From the NCBI RefSeq assembly GCF_005871085.1, contig NZ_VAUP01000007.1, positions 1-64,000 on the forward strand: a stretch of 64,000 bases of DNA, read 5' to 3'. Each line of letters starts with the position of its first letter. Position 1 is the stretch's first letter. The notes under the pieces were generated by a model. The model had not been told where the DNA came from, did not search any database, and saw nothing but the letters and a program-made list of their open reading frames with translations. Below, piece by piece: positions 6,103 through 13,537 of the stretch. The DNA is from Xanthobacter autotrophicus (GTDB taxonomy: Bacteria > Pseudomonadota > Alphaproteobacteria > Rhizobiales > Xanthobacteraceae). Both the position numbers and the translations under genes were made by a program.

Positions 6103-9100
6103 GGCCCCACCCCCAGCAGGCGCCCGGCCAGTCCGCCGGGCGTGGGAGGCGGCAGAAAGCCGGCCGCTGGCCGCGTCGGCGGGCGAGGAGCACTACCCCG
6201 CTGCGGCTGGGGCGCCTTGTTCTCTCCGTCCGATCCAGGCAGCAGCCCGGCCCGCATGTAGACCCGGGCAAGGCTGATCGCCTGCCCGCGCGTCGGCGCG
6301 TCAGGCACCTTCGCCAGCAGCGCGCGCGCCCGCTCCGGGTTCAACAGCGCGTCCTTCACGATGTCGTCCACGCTCGCGAGGCCGGCCTGTCGCATGGCCT
6401 CGATGACGCGGCCGAGGTGGGCACCACCACCGGCGCCTGCCGCAGCCCCGAGGCCGCCGCTGGCCATGCTGCCGGCCGCAGCACCGGCGCTGGCGAGCGC
6501 GCCTGGCGAAAGCAGCCGCGAGAGCCAGGATTGCGCGCCTCCGGCCTGCCCCACTGCCAGCGCGTCCTGCACCGTGTTGGACTGGCCCGGCAGCTTCACG
6601 GCCGCTACCGAGCGGTTGGACCGCTTCAGGTCGGCCGCGATGGCGTGCAGCGTCATGATCTCGGGGCCGGACAGCACCGTCTTGAGCGCCGGCACCGACT
6701 GCCGCAGGAATTGCTGGAAGGCGTCCGAGCGCATCATGTCCGCGCCGGAGGTTGCGCCCTCGGTGTTCCCGATGAAGCGCAGGTTGACGTAGTCGGCCAC
6801 GGCCTTGCGCAGGCCCTGCCGCGCTTCCTCGCTGCCGGCTGTTTCACGAGCAAGGCGGCCCATCTGCTGCACGGCGTCCTGCCGGCTGAAGATGCCGCCG
6901 ATGGTCCGCGTCACGTCCGCCGGGTCTTCCACCCTCAGCAGGCGGGCGACGGCGCCCTGTTCGAAGGCGTCAAGCTGGGCTTTCCGCTCGGCTGCGAGGC
7001 GGGCCATGGTCTCGGACGCCTGCACCGGGTCGGCCAGCATGCGGTCCACCTCGGGCATGGCCCGGAGCGCGTCGGCATGCTTCTGGCGCCACGCCTGCAC
7101 CTTGGCCGGGTCCAGCGTGCCGTCAAGCGGGCTTTCCGCCGCCTTGCGCAGGGTGGAGATGGCATAGTCCCGGATCTGCGGCAGGGCCTCAGGCGCAGCA
7201 TTGCGCAGCGCCTGCATGGCCTCGAAGCCGCGCGGGCCGGGTAGGAAGAAGCGGCCGGGGACGACAGAGGCTTCCGTCTGGAACGGGCCGGATGCGCCCG
7301 AGCGCCGGGTGACGGCGCCCACCCGCCCGGCGTCGAAGGTCTGCGCCCGCTGCTTTGTCGCCGCGGATGCCGCCTTCAGTCGGCCGGCGGCTCCTTCGTC
7401 GAAGTTGGGGGCGAGGTTGTCGGGGAAGAGGCCAGGGCTTTGTACTCTCTCACCGCCCGGAGCTTGTCCAGATCGCCCTCGGCCTTGCCCTGCCGCTCCA
7501 GATCCTGGAGAAAAAGCGGTCGATCCGGCGCGGGCATCTGATCCAGCACCTTCTGCAAAGCTCTGCCCCATTTGAGCTTCGGAGGATCGCCGGTCATACC
7601 AGTTGTCAGCCCACCCCTGGATATGCGCCGCCATGGTGTCCTCTTCGGACATCGCGCCGGCCTGCACCGCCTGCTGTTCCATTGCAGCCTTGGACGCCAC
7701 CGCGCCTTCAATATCGCGTTCGATGGCGCCGCGCAGCTGCGACAGCCGAGCATATACACGGGTCTGGCCGTTCGTCACCATCTCCTGGCGCATGGCGTCC
7801 GAAACCCGGCTGCGGAGCGCCGTCATCTCGCGGAACGGCACCACATCAGGGTAACGCAGGGCTGTTGCGATAGCGGCCCGCTCTTCGCCGGCCAGCGGCG
7901 CGGCCGACTTCTCCAGCCCCTTCACGATGGTCCGTGCCGTGTCGCGCACGCCGGTCGCCGGCAGGTTCAGGTCGTTGCCGGGGTCCACGGCCTTCCACAG
8001 GGCGCGCTCGCGCTCCTTCGCCGCGCCACGGGCGTCCATGATCTGCTGCCGGATGCCGGCGCCGTACGCCTCGGGCGCGCCCTCTCCGCCCAGCCGGCCC
8101 GCGGCCTCGCGCGCCGCGTTCGTGGCGCCGGTGAGCGCATGCCCCGTGGCTTCATCCAGCGCGGCGAGGTTCTGGCGCAGCACGCCCACCACCTGCTCCG
8201 GCGCCCCCTTGGGCTGGATGCCTTCCAGCGCCCCGACGCGGGCCGCGTTCTGGTCGGCGCGGCGCTGCATGAACTCGGCGGGGTTCTGGCTGGCGCTGGC
8301 CCGCTCAAGGCCGCCAAGACCCATGTCTCCGGTCAACTGGAACGTGGTGGGTTCGGATCCCGCCACCAGATTGCGCGGAACGGCGCCGGGCTCGGTGGGC
8401 AGGCCCACCGTCTTCGAGGCCGCAGCCGCGTCCAGCGCATCGCGCACCGCCGCCGGGTCCGTGGCCGCCTGGCGCAGCCGCGCGCCGGCCGCCGCCTCCT
8501 GCGTCGCCGGATCGGACAGGCGAAAGTCGCGCCACGCCTGCGGCAGCTGGGCAGCGCCCCGGCCCGCCGCGATGGCGCCGGCACCAGCCGCGCCGCCCAC
8601 GAGGTTGCCCGCCGTCTCGGCAAGGGGCTTCCACGGCTCGGGCACCACCTGGCCGGCCATCTGTCCGCCGACACCGGCGGCCGCGCCCACCGCCGCATTG
8701 GTGGCGACATCGCCCACCGAGGCCGAGCGGCCGAAGATGGAGCCGAGCGTGTTCATGGCGCCTTTGCCGACGACGCCGGCCCGGTTGAGTGCGCCAAGCG
8801 CCGCTTCCGGCGCGACCATGCCGCCAACGCCGGCACCGGCCGCGCGGGCCAGCTTATCCGGGATGGTCGCGGCCTGCACCTTGCTCGGATCATTCACGCC
8901 CACCGCTTCACCGGCGCCGGCGAGCCACCGGCTGGAGCCGGGAAGGTTGGTGCGCGCCTGAGGCAGCTCTGCGCCGGTCACCGCATTGATGCCCTGCACG
9001 GCCTTGTTGGTGATCCACGTCGCGGCGTCCACCGGCGCGCCGAGGGTCGAATAGATGGCGTCGTTGAGGCCGGCCGTGGCGTTGTTCCAGGGGCCGGCCG

Positions 9101-9929
9101 GCGCGGGCTGGGCGTCCTGTTGGGGCTCATCGAACTGATCGAAGATGTTCGGCGCGGCTCCCTGCGACGGGGCGGGGGAATCGAACTGATCGAAGATATT
9201 CGGCTGTGCCCGCTGCACCGGGGGCGCCGGCATGGACTGCACTACCCCATCCTGCCAGGGGCTGGCCTGTCCGCCGAACTGCGGGCGAGGCGGGATCGGA
9301 TCAGCGCCGGGAACGGGGCGAATTGCACTCTCGATGGCCTGCACTCCTGCCGTCTTCGGCGGTTGCGCCGTATAGGCCATGGGATCGCCCTGGCGCATCC
9401 GCTGAACCCATGCCCGATCTGGCCCCTCGATACCGAAGCGCTCGCCCCCATAGGCCGAAACCTGCGGCCCACCATTGAAGCCGACGGTGCCCGAGGCGTT
9501 TCCGGTAGCGAACTGGCCAACGTTCGATCCGCCGAGAGCGTCTCCGATCATGCCCGAATACCGGCCATTTACGGACGGGTCAGAGGCGTATCGCTCGGCA
9601 CGCTGGTGGGTGACAGGCGGGAAGTATCCGCCGGTGAGCGTCTGCGCCAACGTCTGCCCGCGCGACGCTGCCCGGTTCATGATGGTCTCGATGAAGGCTT
9701 GCTGTGCCTGCGGCCCCTGTCCTCCGACTTCCGCCTGCGTCACGGCGGCGAGGCGGGAGGAAACCGCCGGGTCCTGAAGCTCACGGGAGAAGACCGCCCG
9801 CGCCTGAGCAAGGGGCGGAACCGGTTCGGGGCGTTGAGGCGTCGGGCCGAGAAGGCGCGTCGCGTAGCTCGGCCCGGCTTCGGGGAGGGGAATGAGGTCG
9901 TTGAACTGATCGAAGATGTTCTGCATCAC
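6099..9929 (-). CDS. Giant phage internal-virion-type protein with N-terminal cell-wall hydrolase-like domain
   Basis: Encodes 1276 aa. Residues about 45-185 contain AEVGGQGPQAQQAFIETIMN, THQRAERYASDP and FATGNASG, similar to the lysozyme/SleB-like part of large podovirus ejection proteins. The motif NIFDQF occurs at residue 4 and twice near residues 243-265. A glycine/alanine-rich segment (about 340-470) may insert in membranes, and the C-terminal 700 residues are mainly helical. Length and layout fit proteins injected with phage DNA that open the cell wall. It is translationally coupled to the genes on both sides (ATGA overlaps). Assignment is by architecture, not by a database hit. Confidence 0.55.
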   Translation of the reverse strand: MMQNIFDQFNDLIPLPEAGPSYATRLLGPTPQRPEPVPPLAQARAVFSRELQDPAVSSRLAAVTQAEVGGQGPQAQQAFIETIMNRAASRGQTLAQTLTGGYFPPVTHQRAERYASDPSVNGRYSGMIGDALGGSNVGQFATGNASGTVGFNGGPQVSAYGGERFGIEGPDRAWVQRMRQGDPMAYTAQPPKTAGVQAIESAIRPVPGADPIPPRPQFGGQASPWQDGVVQSMPAPPVQRAQPNIFDQFDSPAPSQGAAPNIFDQFDEPQQDAQPAPAGPWNNATAGLNDAIYSTLGAPVDAATWITNKAVQGINAVTGAELPQARTNLPGSSRWLAGAGEAVGVNDPSKVQAATIPDKLARAAGAGVGGMVAPEAALGALNRAGVVGKGAMNTLGSIFGRSASVGDVATNAAVGAAAGVGGQMAGQVVPEPWKPLAETAGNLVGGAAGAGAIAAGRGAAQLPQAWRDFRLSDPATQEAAAGARLRQAATDPAAVRDALDAAAASKTVGLPTEPGAVPRNLVAGSEPTTFQLTGDMGLGGLERASASQNPAEFMQRRADQNAARVGALEGIQPKGAPEQVVGVLRQNLAALDEATGHALTGATNAAREAAGRLGGEGAPEAYGAGIRQQIMDARGAAKERERALWKAVDPGNDLNLPATGVRDTARTIVKGLEKSAAPLAGEERAAIATALRYPDVVPFREMTALRSRVSDAMRQEMVTNGQTRVYARLSQLRGAIERDIEGAVASKAAMEQQAVQAGAMSEEDTMAAHIQGWADNWYDRRSSEAQMGQSFAEGAGSDARAGSTAFSPGSGAAGQGRGRSGQAPGGERVQSPGLFPDNLAPNFDEGAAGRLKAASAATKQRAQTFDAGRVGAVTRRSGASGPFQTEASVVPGRFFLPGPRGFEAMQALRNAAPEALPQIRDYAISTLRKAAESPLDGTLDPAKVQAWRQKHADALRAMPEVDRMLADPVQASETMARLAAERKAQLDAFEQGAVARLLRVEDPADVTRTIGGIFSRQDAVQQMGRLARETAGSEEARQGLRKAVADYVNLRFIGNTEGATSGADMMRSDAFQQFLRQSVPALKTVLSGPEIMTLHAIAADLKRSNRSVAAVKLPGQSNTVQDALAVGQAGGAQSWLSRLLSPGALASAGAAAGSMASGGLGAAAGAGGGAHLGRVIEAMRQAGLASVDDIVKDALLNPERARALLAKVPDAPTRGQAISLARVYMRAGLLPGSDGENKAPQPQRGSAPRPPTRPAAGFLPPPTPGGLAGRLLGVGP

Positions 9930-11092
9930 TGCCCTCCAAGGACGCGAGCGGCAGAGCCGGCGCCGTACTTGCGGTCGAAGTCCGCGGAGAGGCCGGGGTT
10001 GCTACGCAGGAGGCTTGCCGCCGCGGGAGGGATAGAAGCCGACTGCGCGGGCCCACCCTGTCCGCCACCGGAGGGAGACGCGCCCGGCGCCTGAGCGCCA
10101 CCCGGAGCCCCGAAGTTCTGGCCCGCACCCGGCACCATCTCCCCCTGCGCCCGGAGCTTGGCGAGGCCCGTCGTGAGCGCGTCCTTGAACTCGCCGAGCG
10201 CCGCCTTGTAGTCGTCCACACTCTGCGCGGCGCTGAGGCGGGCCATCGCCTGTTCGGCCTTCAGCCCTTCCACCTCCGTGATGGCGCCGCCACCCTTCAG
10301 CATCCCATAACCCTGGAGGAACACCCCACCGCGAAGCTGATCCATCTTGGCCTGCACACGGGCCGCGTCAGCCGAGACGTTCGGCATGCGGGACGCCATC
10401 GGCCCGAGCATGTCCGGCAACTTGGGGTCCTTCGCCAGATCCTCGATATGCTGGCTGATCTGAGCCGCCATCCCTTCGGCTCCAGGCAACTGGGCTTGTG
10501 CCTGGCCCGCCGCCTTCCCGACTTCCCCGGCGGCCGCCTTGCCCGCCACGTTCTTCGGAATGGTGGCGATGGGCTGGTGGGTGATCTGGTCCGTCAGGAC
10601 GAAGTGCGTGCCGGCATCGCTCACGATGGGCTTGTTGGACAGGGTGACGCCCGGCGGCGTCTGTGCCTGCCGTACCGTGCCGTTGCTGCCCAACTGCAGC
10701 ATCACGGGGTTGCCTTGCGCGTCCACCCCGAATTGCGGCGTGAGCCCGTAGGTCGGGTGCCCGTCCTTGTCCAGCCGCTGGCGCATGATGTCCAGCTTCT
10801 GCCGCTCGAAGGAGTTCATCGTCTCCTGCTGCCCGAGCTTCATGAAGGTGCCGGCGCCCTCCAGGTCGCCATTCCCGAGCAATCGGGCGGCCATCGACTG
10901 GCTGTTGGGCGGGGTTCCCGGCGGAAGTGCCGCCATTTCCTCGCCCAGTGCCTTGCGACCGGTGAGGATGTCCTGTTCCCGGCGCGAGGCGCGGCCTTGG
11001 TCGAAGCTGCCCAATAGCCTGTCGGCATAGGATGCAATCTGGCCGCCCTGGTTGACCTGAACAGGAATTGCGAACGAAGGAACGTCCCACAT
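9926..11092 (-). CDS. Phage structural / DNA-ejection-type protein
   Basis: Encodes 388 aa. It starts MWDVPSFAIPVQVNQGGQIA and has a helical N-terminal region with FEKL-like amphipathic repeats (TFMKLGQQETMNSFERQKLD). Near residues 250-300 it has the segment GMLKGGGAITEVEGLKAEQA, a pattern I associate with phage proteins made next to large internal virion proteins. The C-terminus is Gly/Pro/Ala-rich and disordered, ending in a short folded tail. It is coupled by a 4-nt overlap to the 1276-aa protein, suggesting they act together in the particle. No enzyme motif is seen. Confidence 0.5.
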   Translation of the reverse strand: MWDVPSFAIPVQVNQGGQIASYADRLLGSFDQGRASRREQDILTGRKALGEEMAALPPGTPPNSQSMAARLLGNGDLEGAGTFMKLGQQETMNSFERQKLDIMRQRLDKDGHPTYGLTPQFGVDAQGNPVMLQLGSNGTVRQAQTPPGVTLSNKPIVSDAGTHFVLTDQITHQPIATIPKNVAGKAAAGEVGKAAGQAQAQLPGAEGMAAQISQHIEDLAKDPKLPDMLGPMASRMPNVSADAARVQAKMDQLRGGVFLQGYGMLKGGGAITEVEGLKAEQAMARLSAAQSVDDYKAALGEFKDALTTGLAKLRAQGEMVPGAGQNFGAPGGAQAPGASPSGGGQGGPAQSASIPPAAASLLRSNPGLSADFDRKYGAGSAARVLGGQ

Positions 11093-11095
11093 CGG

Positions 11096-11284
11096 TCAGC
11101 CCTCCCGCTTCACGGTGTGCTTCACGGCCGGCGGCGTCACGCCGGTGCGCTCGATGCGCTCCAGAATCGCGCGCCGGGCGAATTCGCTCAGCGACAGGCT
11201 CTCCCGCGCCGCTGCTTCGTTGATCGCCGCAGTGAACCCTTGAGGGCCACGCATGGTCATGAATTCAGGGTAACTCGCGATCAT
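11096..11284 (-). CDS. Small Arc/ribbon-helix-helix-type DNA-binding protein
   Basis: Encodes 62 aa. I start at the ATG at 11284 because GGAG lies 8 nt upstream; the ATG at 11329 has no clear ribosome site. Residues 15-45 (FTAAINEAAARESLSLSEFA, then RRAILERIE) fit the two helices of an Arc/MetJ-type ribbon-helix-helix fold. Such proteins repress late phage genes. It sits just before the two virion-type genes in the same direction, so it may control them. A 134-bp AT-rich gap upstream may hold their promoter. Confidence 0.6.
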   Translation of the reverse strand: MIASYPEFMTMRGPQGFTAAINEAAARESLSLSEFARRAILERIERTGVTPPAVKHTVKREG

Positions 11285-11418
11285 CTGCACATCTCCATTC
11301 AAGGAAGAATACCGCAGATCACGAGGCATGATGACAATGCGTCTCACGATATTTGTTGATGTATTACATTTTCCGAGAGTCCACCGGAGTTCACTGAAGT
11401 TCACAAACGGTCGAAACA

Positions 11419-11832
11419 TCAATTTAATTGAAGTTTCCGGGCAATTTCCGCTTCTTGTGCCCTTTCTCCTTCCGCGAAGCGCTTCCAGTGTTCGGCCTCG
11501 TGCTGCGACGTGGCGCATTGGTCCAGCAGGTAGGTATTGCGCCGGCCGAGGTTTTCCATGCACTCGTGATGAATATGGATCTGCTGCTGCAGCCGCTCGC
11601 GGTCGGTATTGAGCCCGTCCACCATCTGGCGCAGGGCATCGACCTGAGCGCCGAGGCTCTCGCCGGCGGCCTGATACAGGTCTGCCAGCGCCGCGCGGGC
11701 TTTCAACCGCTGCCTGGCACGGCGCCGACGCTCGGCGCGGGCCGACTGCTTCGGCGTCCCATGCTGGGCACTGGTCCAGTCCGCGACGGTGCGCAGGAGG
11801 GCAGCGAAAAGCGAGGTCTTGGTGGTGGGCAT
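11419..11832 (-). CDS. Coiled-coil hypothetical protein
   Basis: Encodes 137 aa, very rich in Arg, Glu, Gln and Ala. From residue 30 to the end the heptad pattern suggests a long coiled coil (for example AERRRRARQRLKARAALADL and DALRQMVDGLNTDRERLQQQ). It has a His-rich patch (IHIHHECMENLG). There is no signal or membrane segment. It lies 11 bp after the DUF2786-like gene, so it is probably co-transcribed with it. It could be a scaffold- or spanin-like accessory factor, but no family is recognised. Confidence 0.5.
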   Translation of the reverse strand: MPTTKTSLFAALLRTVADWTSAQHGTPKQSARAERRRRARQRLKARAALADLYQAAGESLGAQVDALRQMVDGLNTDRERLQQQIHIHHECMENLGRRNTYLLDQCATSQHEAEHWKRFAEGERAQEAEIARKLQLN

Positions 11833-11843
11833 GGCTCGGTCTC

Positions 11844-12839
11844 CTATGCGGCCGGCTTGGGGGCTCGCCTGTGGTTCCCGACTGTCTGCGGTGACACGCC
11901 CGTGCGGCGGGCAATCTCCCGGTCGGAAAGCTCGGGCTGGGTGTCCAACATGGACAGCACGTCGGCGCGCTTGTCGGCGGTGGTGCGGCGGCTCGCCGGC
12001 TGCATATGCGGGTGTCCAGAATGGACAGGGTGCGCATTCGCCCTGAGGAAGGCGAAGTCGGCCTCCAGCCGTTCAAGGAATGGCTCGTCGCGCTTCTGGG
12101 GATCACGCCATGTGCGCTCATGGGCGTAGCGCTTCCAATCGAAGCGCGCCTGCATGTCATCCCACGACGCGGCGGGGCGCCCGGTTTCCAATTCGTCTTC
12201 CAGCAGCACCACGCGACACCGCACCTCGGCGTAGTGGGTCCATTCGCCAGGCCGGCAGAAGAGACCGCGATCAGCCGCGAGGCTGTCCCACGCCTTCACC
12301 TCGGCGAGGGCGTCGGTGAGCGTCGCTGGCCACGGATAGGCACGGCCCACGGCCTCGCGGATGGCAGGTGAGATGTCCTTCGCGTTCCAAATATCGGCGC
12401 TCCGGCCGTCGAGCGTCTTCGCGAAGCGGTGCACCGTACCGTCGTCACCGGTCCAATGGCCCCAGGTCGCGAGCGGCGCAATGGCTGCATCCAGCAGCGC
12501 TTCGCGCTCGGTGCGGGCGAACAGGGCCGCTTCCGAGCCGTAGGCGGCCAGCACTTCCGCACGGCGCCGCGCATCGCGGGCTTCCCGCTCCGCCCGATTC
12601 GCAGCCTGCCGCGCCTTGTATCCGGGTTCCTTCGCCTCCATCCAATCGTCGAAGCCGTCGAAGAAGCTGCGGGGCTGGGGCTTCGCGTCCAACTTTGAGA
12701 GGGCCGCATCCAGCGACATGCCGGCGGCCTTGGCGATGGCCTCGGCGCGGGAGCGGGCGGCGGCGCGCTCGCCCTCGGTCGCGCCGCCGGTCATCAGGCC
12801 GCGCACCTTCCGCAGCTTCTCGATATCGAGCGTCGCCAT
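11844..12839 (-). CDS. DUF2786-like phage protein with C-terminal HTH
   Basis: Encodes 331 aa from the ATG at 12839; an in-frame ATG 39 nt earlier is less likely. Residues 1-50 (ATLDIEKLRKVRGLMTGGAT, then EGERAAARSRAEAIAKAAGM) match the DUF2786 domain of phage and mobile-element proteins. The C-terminal 45 residues hold an HTH (LSDREIARRTGVSPQTVGNH). The middle is acidic-basic mixed with Trp-rich patches. It is the first gene after the primase region in the leftward block and might be a regulator of the late genes. Function is not established. Confidence 0.6.
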   Translation of the reverse strand: MATLDIEKLRKVRGLMTGGATEGERAAARSRAEAIAKAAGMSLDAALSKLDAKPQPRSFFDGFDDWMEAKEPGYKARQAANRAEREARDARRRAEVLAAYGSEAALFARTEREALLDAAIAPLATWGHWTGDDGTVHRFAKTLDGRSADIWNAKDISPAIREAVGRAYPWPATLTDALAEVKAWDSLAADRGLFCRPGEWTHYAEVRCRVVLLEDELETGRPAASWDDMQARFDWKRYAHERTWRDPQKRDEPFLERLEADFAFLRANAHPVHSGHPHMQPASRRTTADKRADVLSMLDTQPELSDREIARRTGVSPQTVGNHRRAPKPAA

Positions 12840-13055
12840 CAGGGCCTCACGGTGGTGGGAGCAGAGGGCGCAGGCCAATTCCTAATGGTCCAAATTGGAC
12901 GGAGAGGCCGCGGCACGGATGTTGCTCGGTGGTGACGACAAATGACGACCTCGGCCGCATTCCCCGGAATTGTCACATGCCCCCCAAAGTGGGGACGCGT
13001 TTCGACGCCAGGATCGCGATGACGGGGGCGACCGTTCATGCAGGAGAACCGAACC

Positions 13056-13289
13056 ATGCAGAGCCTCGACACCCGCCCGATGCAGGTCCGCGCCATCCGG
13101 CCGACCGTCGTCCTGAATTCGATAGATGAGGCGGTGGGCTTCCTGCGCACCCTGTCCATCGCCGAGCACACCGAACCGCTGATCGACGTGATGGAGGCGG
13201 CCGACGCGCCCGATCTGGAGCGACGCGCCAGACTGGCGTTCGAGACCTTCGCGTTCGCGATGCGGCTGCCGGTGCAGTTGGTGAACTGA
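13056..13289 (+). CDS. Small hypothetical island protein
   Basis: Encodes 77 aa. The ATG at 13056 is preferred over 13038 because an AGGAG lies 9 nt before it, inside the longer frame. Residues 18-50 (TVVLNSIDEAVGFLRTLSIA) and the later LERRARLAFETFAFAMRLPV suggest a small alpha/beta domain. It recalls DUF982-like rhizobial proteins, but the likeness is weak. It is the only plus-strand gene in the minus-strand phage block and stands between the DUF2786-like and primase genes. A hairpin with a T-run follows it. Confidence 0.5.
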   Translation: MQSLDTRPMQVRAIRPTVVLNSIDEAVGFLRTLSIAEHTEPLIDVMEAADAPDLERRARLAFETFAFAMRLPVQLVN

Positions 13290-13434
13290 GTAGCGGGAGG
13301 CGTGCCGGAAATTCCTGCTGCCGGCGATATGGGAAATCCCATGACGAGGCGGGGCGGGCGAGGTCGGAATTCCGGCTTCAGCGAGCACCAAAAGTGCCAC
13401 ACCCTGAAAATCGATCCTCGGGCGCCCCGCCACA

Positions 13435-13490
13435 CCACCCCACCCTCCTATAGAGGGTGTGGTGGGGCAGGCGAGGCGCGCCTTTTTTGC
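13435..13490 (+). terminator. Hairpin with downstream T-run, possible terminator; part of a repeat-rich spacer
   Basis: A 13-bp stem with one mismatch (13435-13447 with 13453-13465, loop CTATA) is followed 17 nt later by TTTTTT (13483-13488). It lies downstream of the small plus-strand gene. The distance to the T-run is long for an intrinsic terminator. The 13290-13537 spacer also holds several copies of GTGGGGCA or its complement TGCCCCAC, so a replication-origin-like role is an alternative. Confidence 0.35.
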
Positions 13491-13537
13491 CCCACTTGCC
13501 CCACGTTGCCACACCACACGTTTCAAGGTGGGGCAGG

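Noticed and set aside
7572-10094. 840-aa plus-strand ORF opposite the giant virion-type gene
   Set aside because: It is the mirror of a GC-rich gene; composition is Arg/Gly/His-rich with no domain, while the minus strand has coupled overlaps and recognisable motifs.
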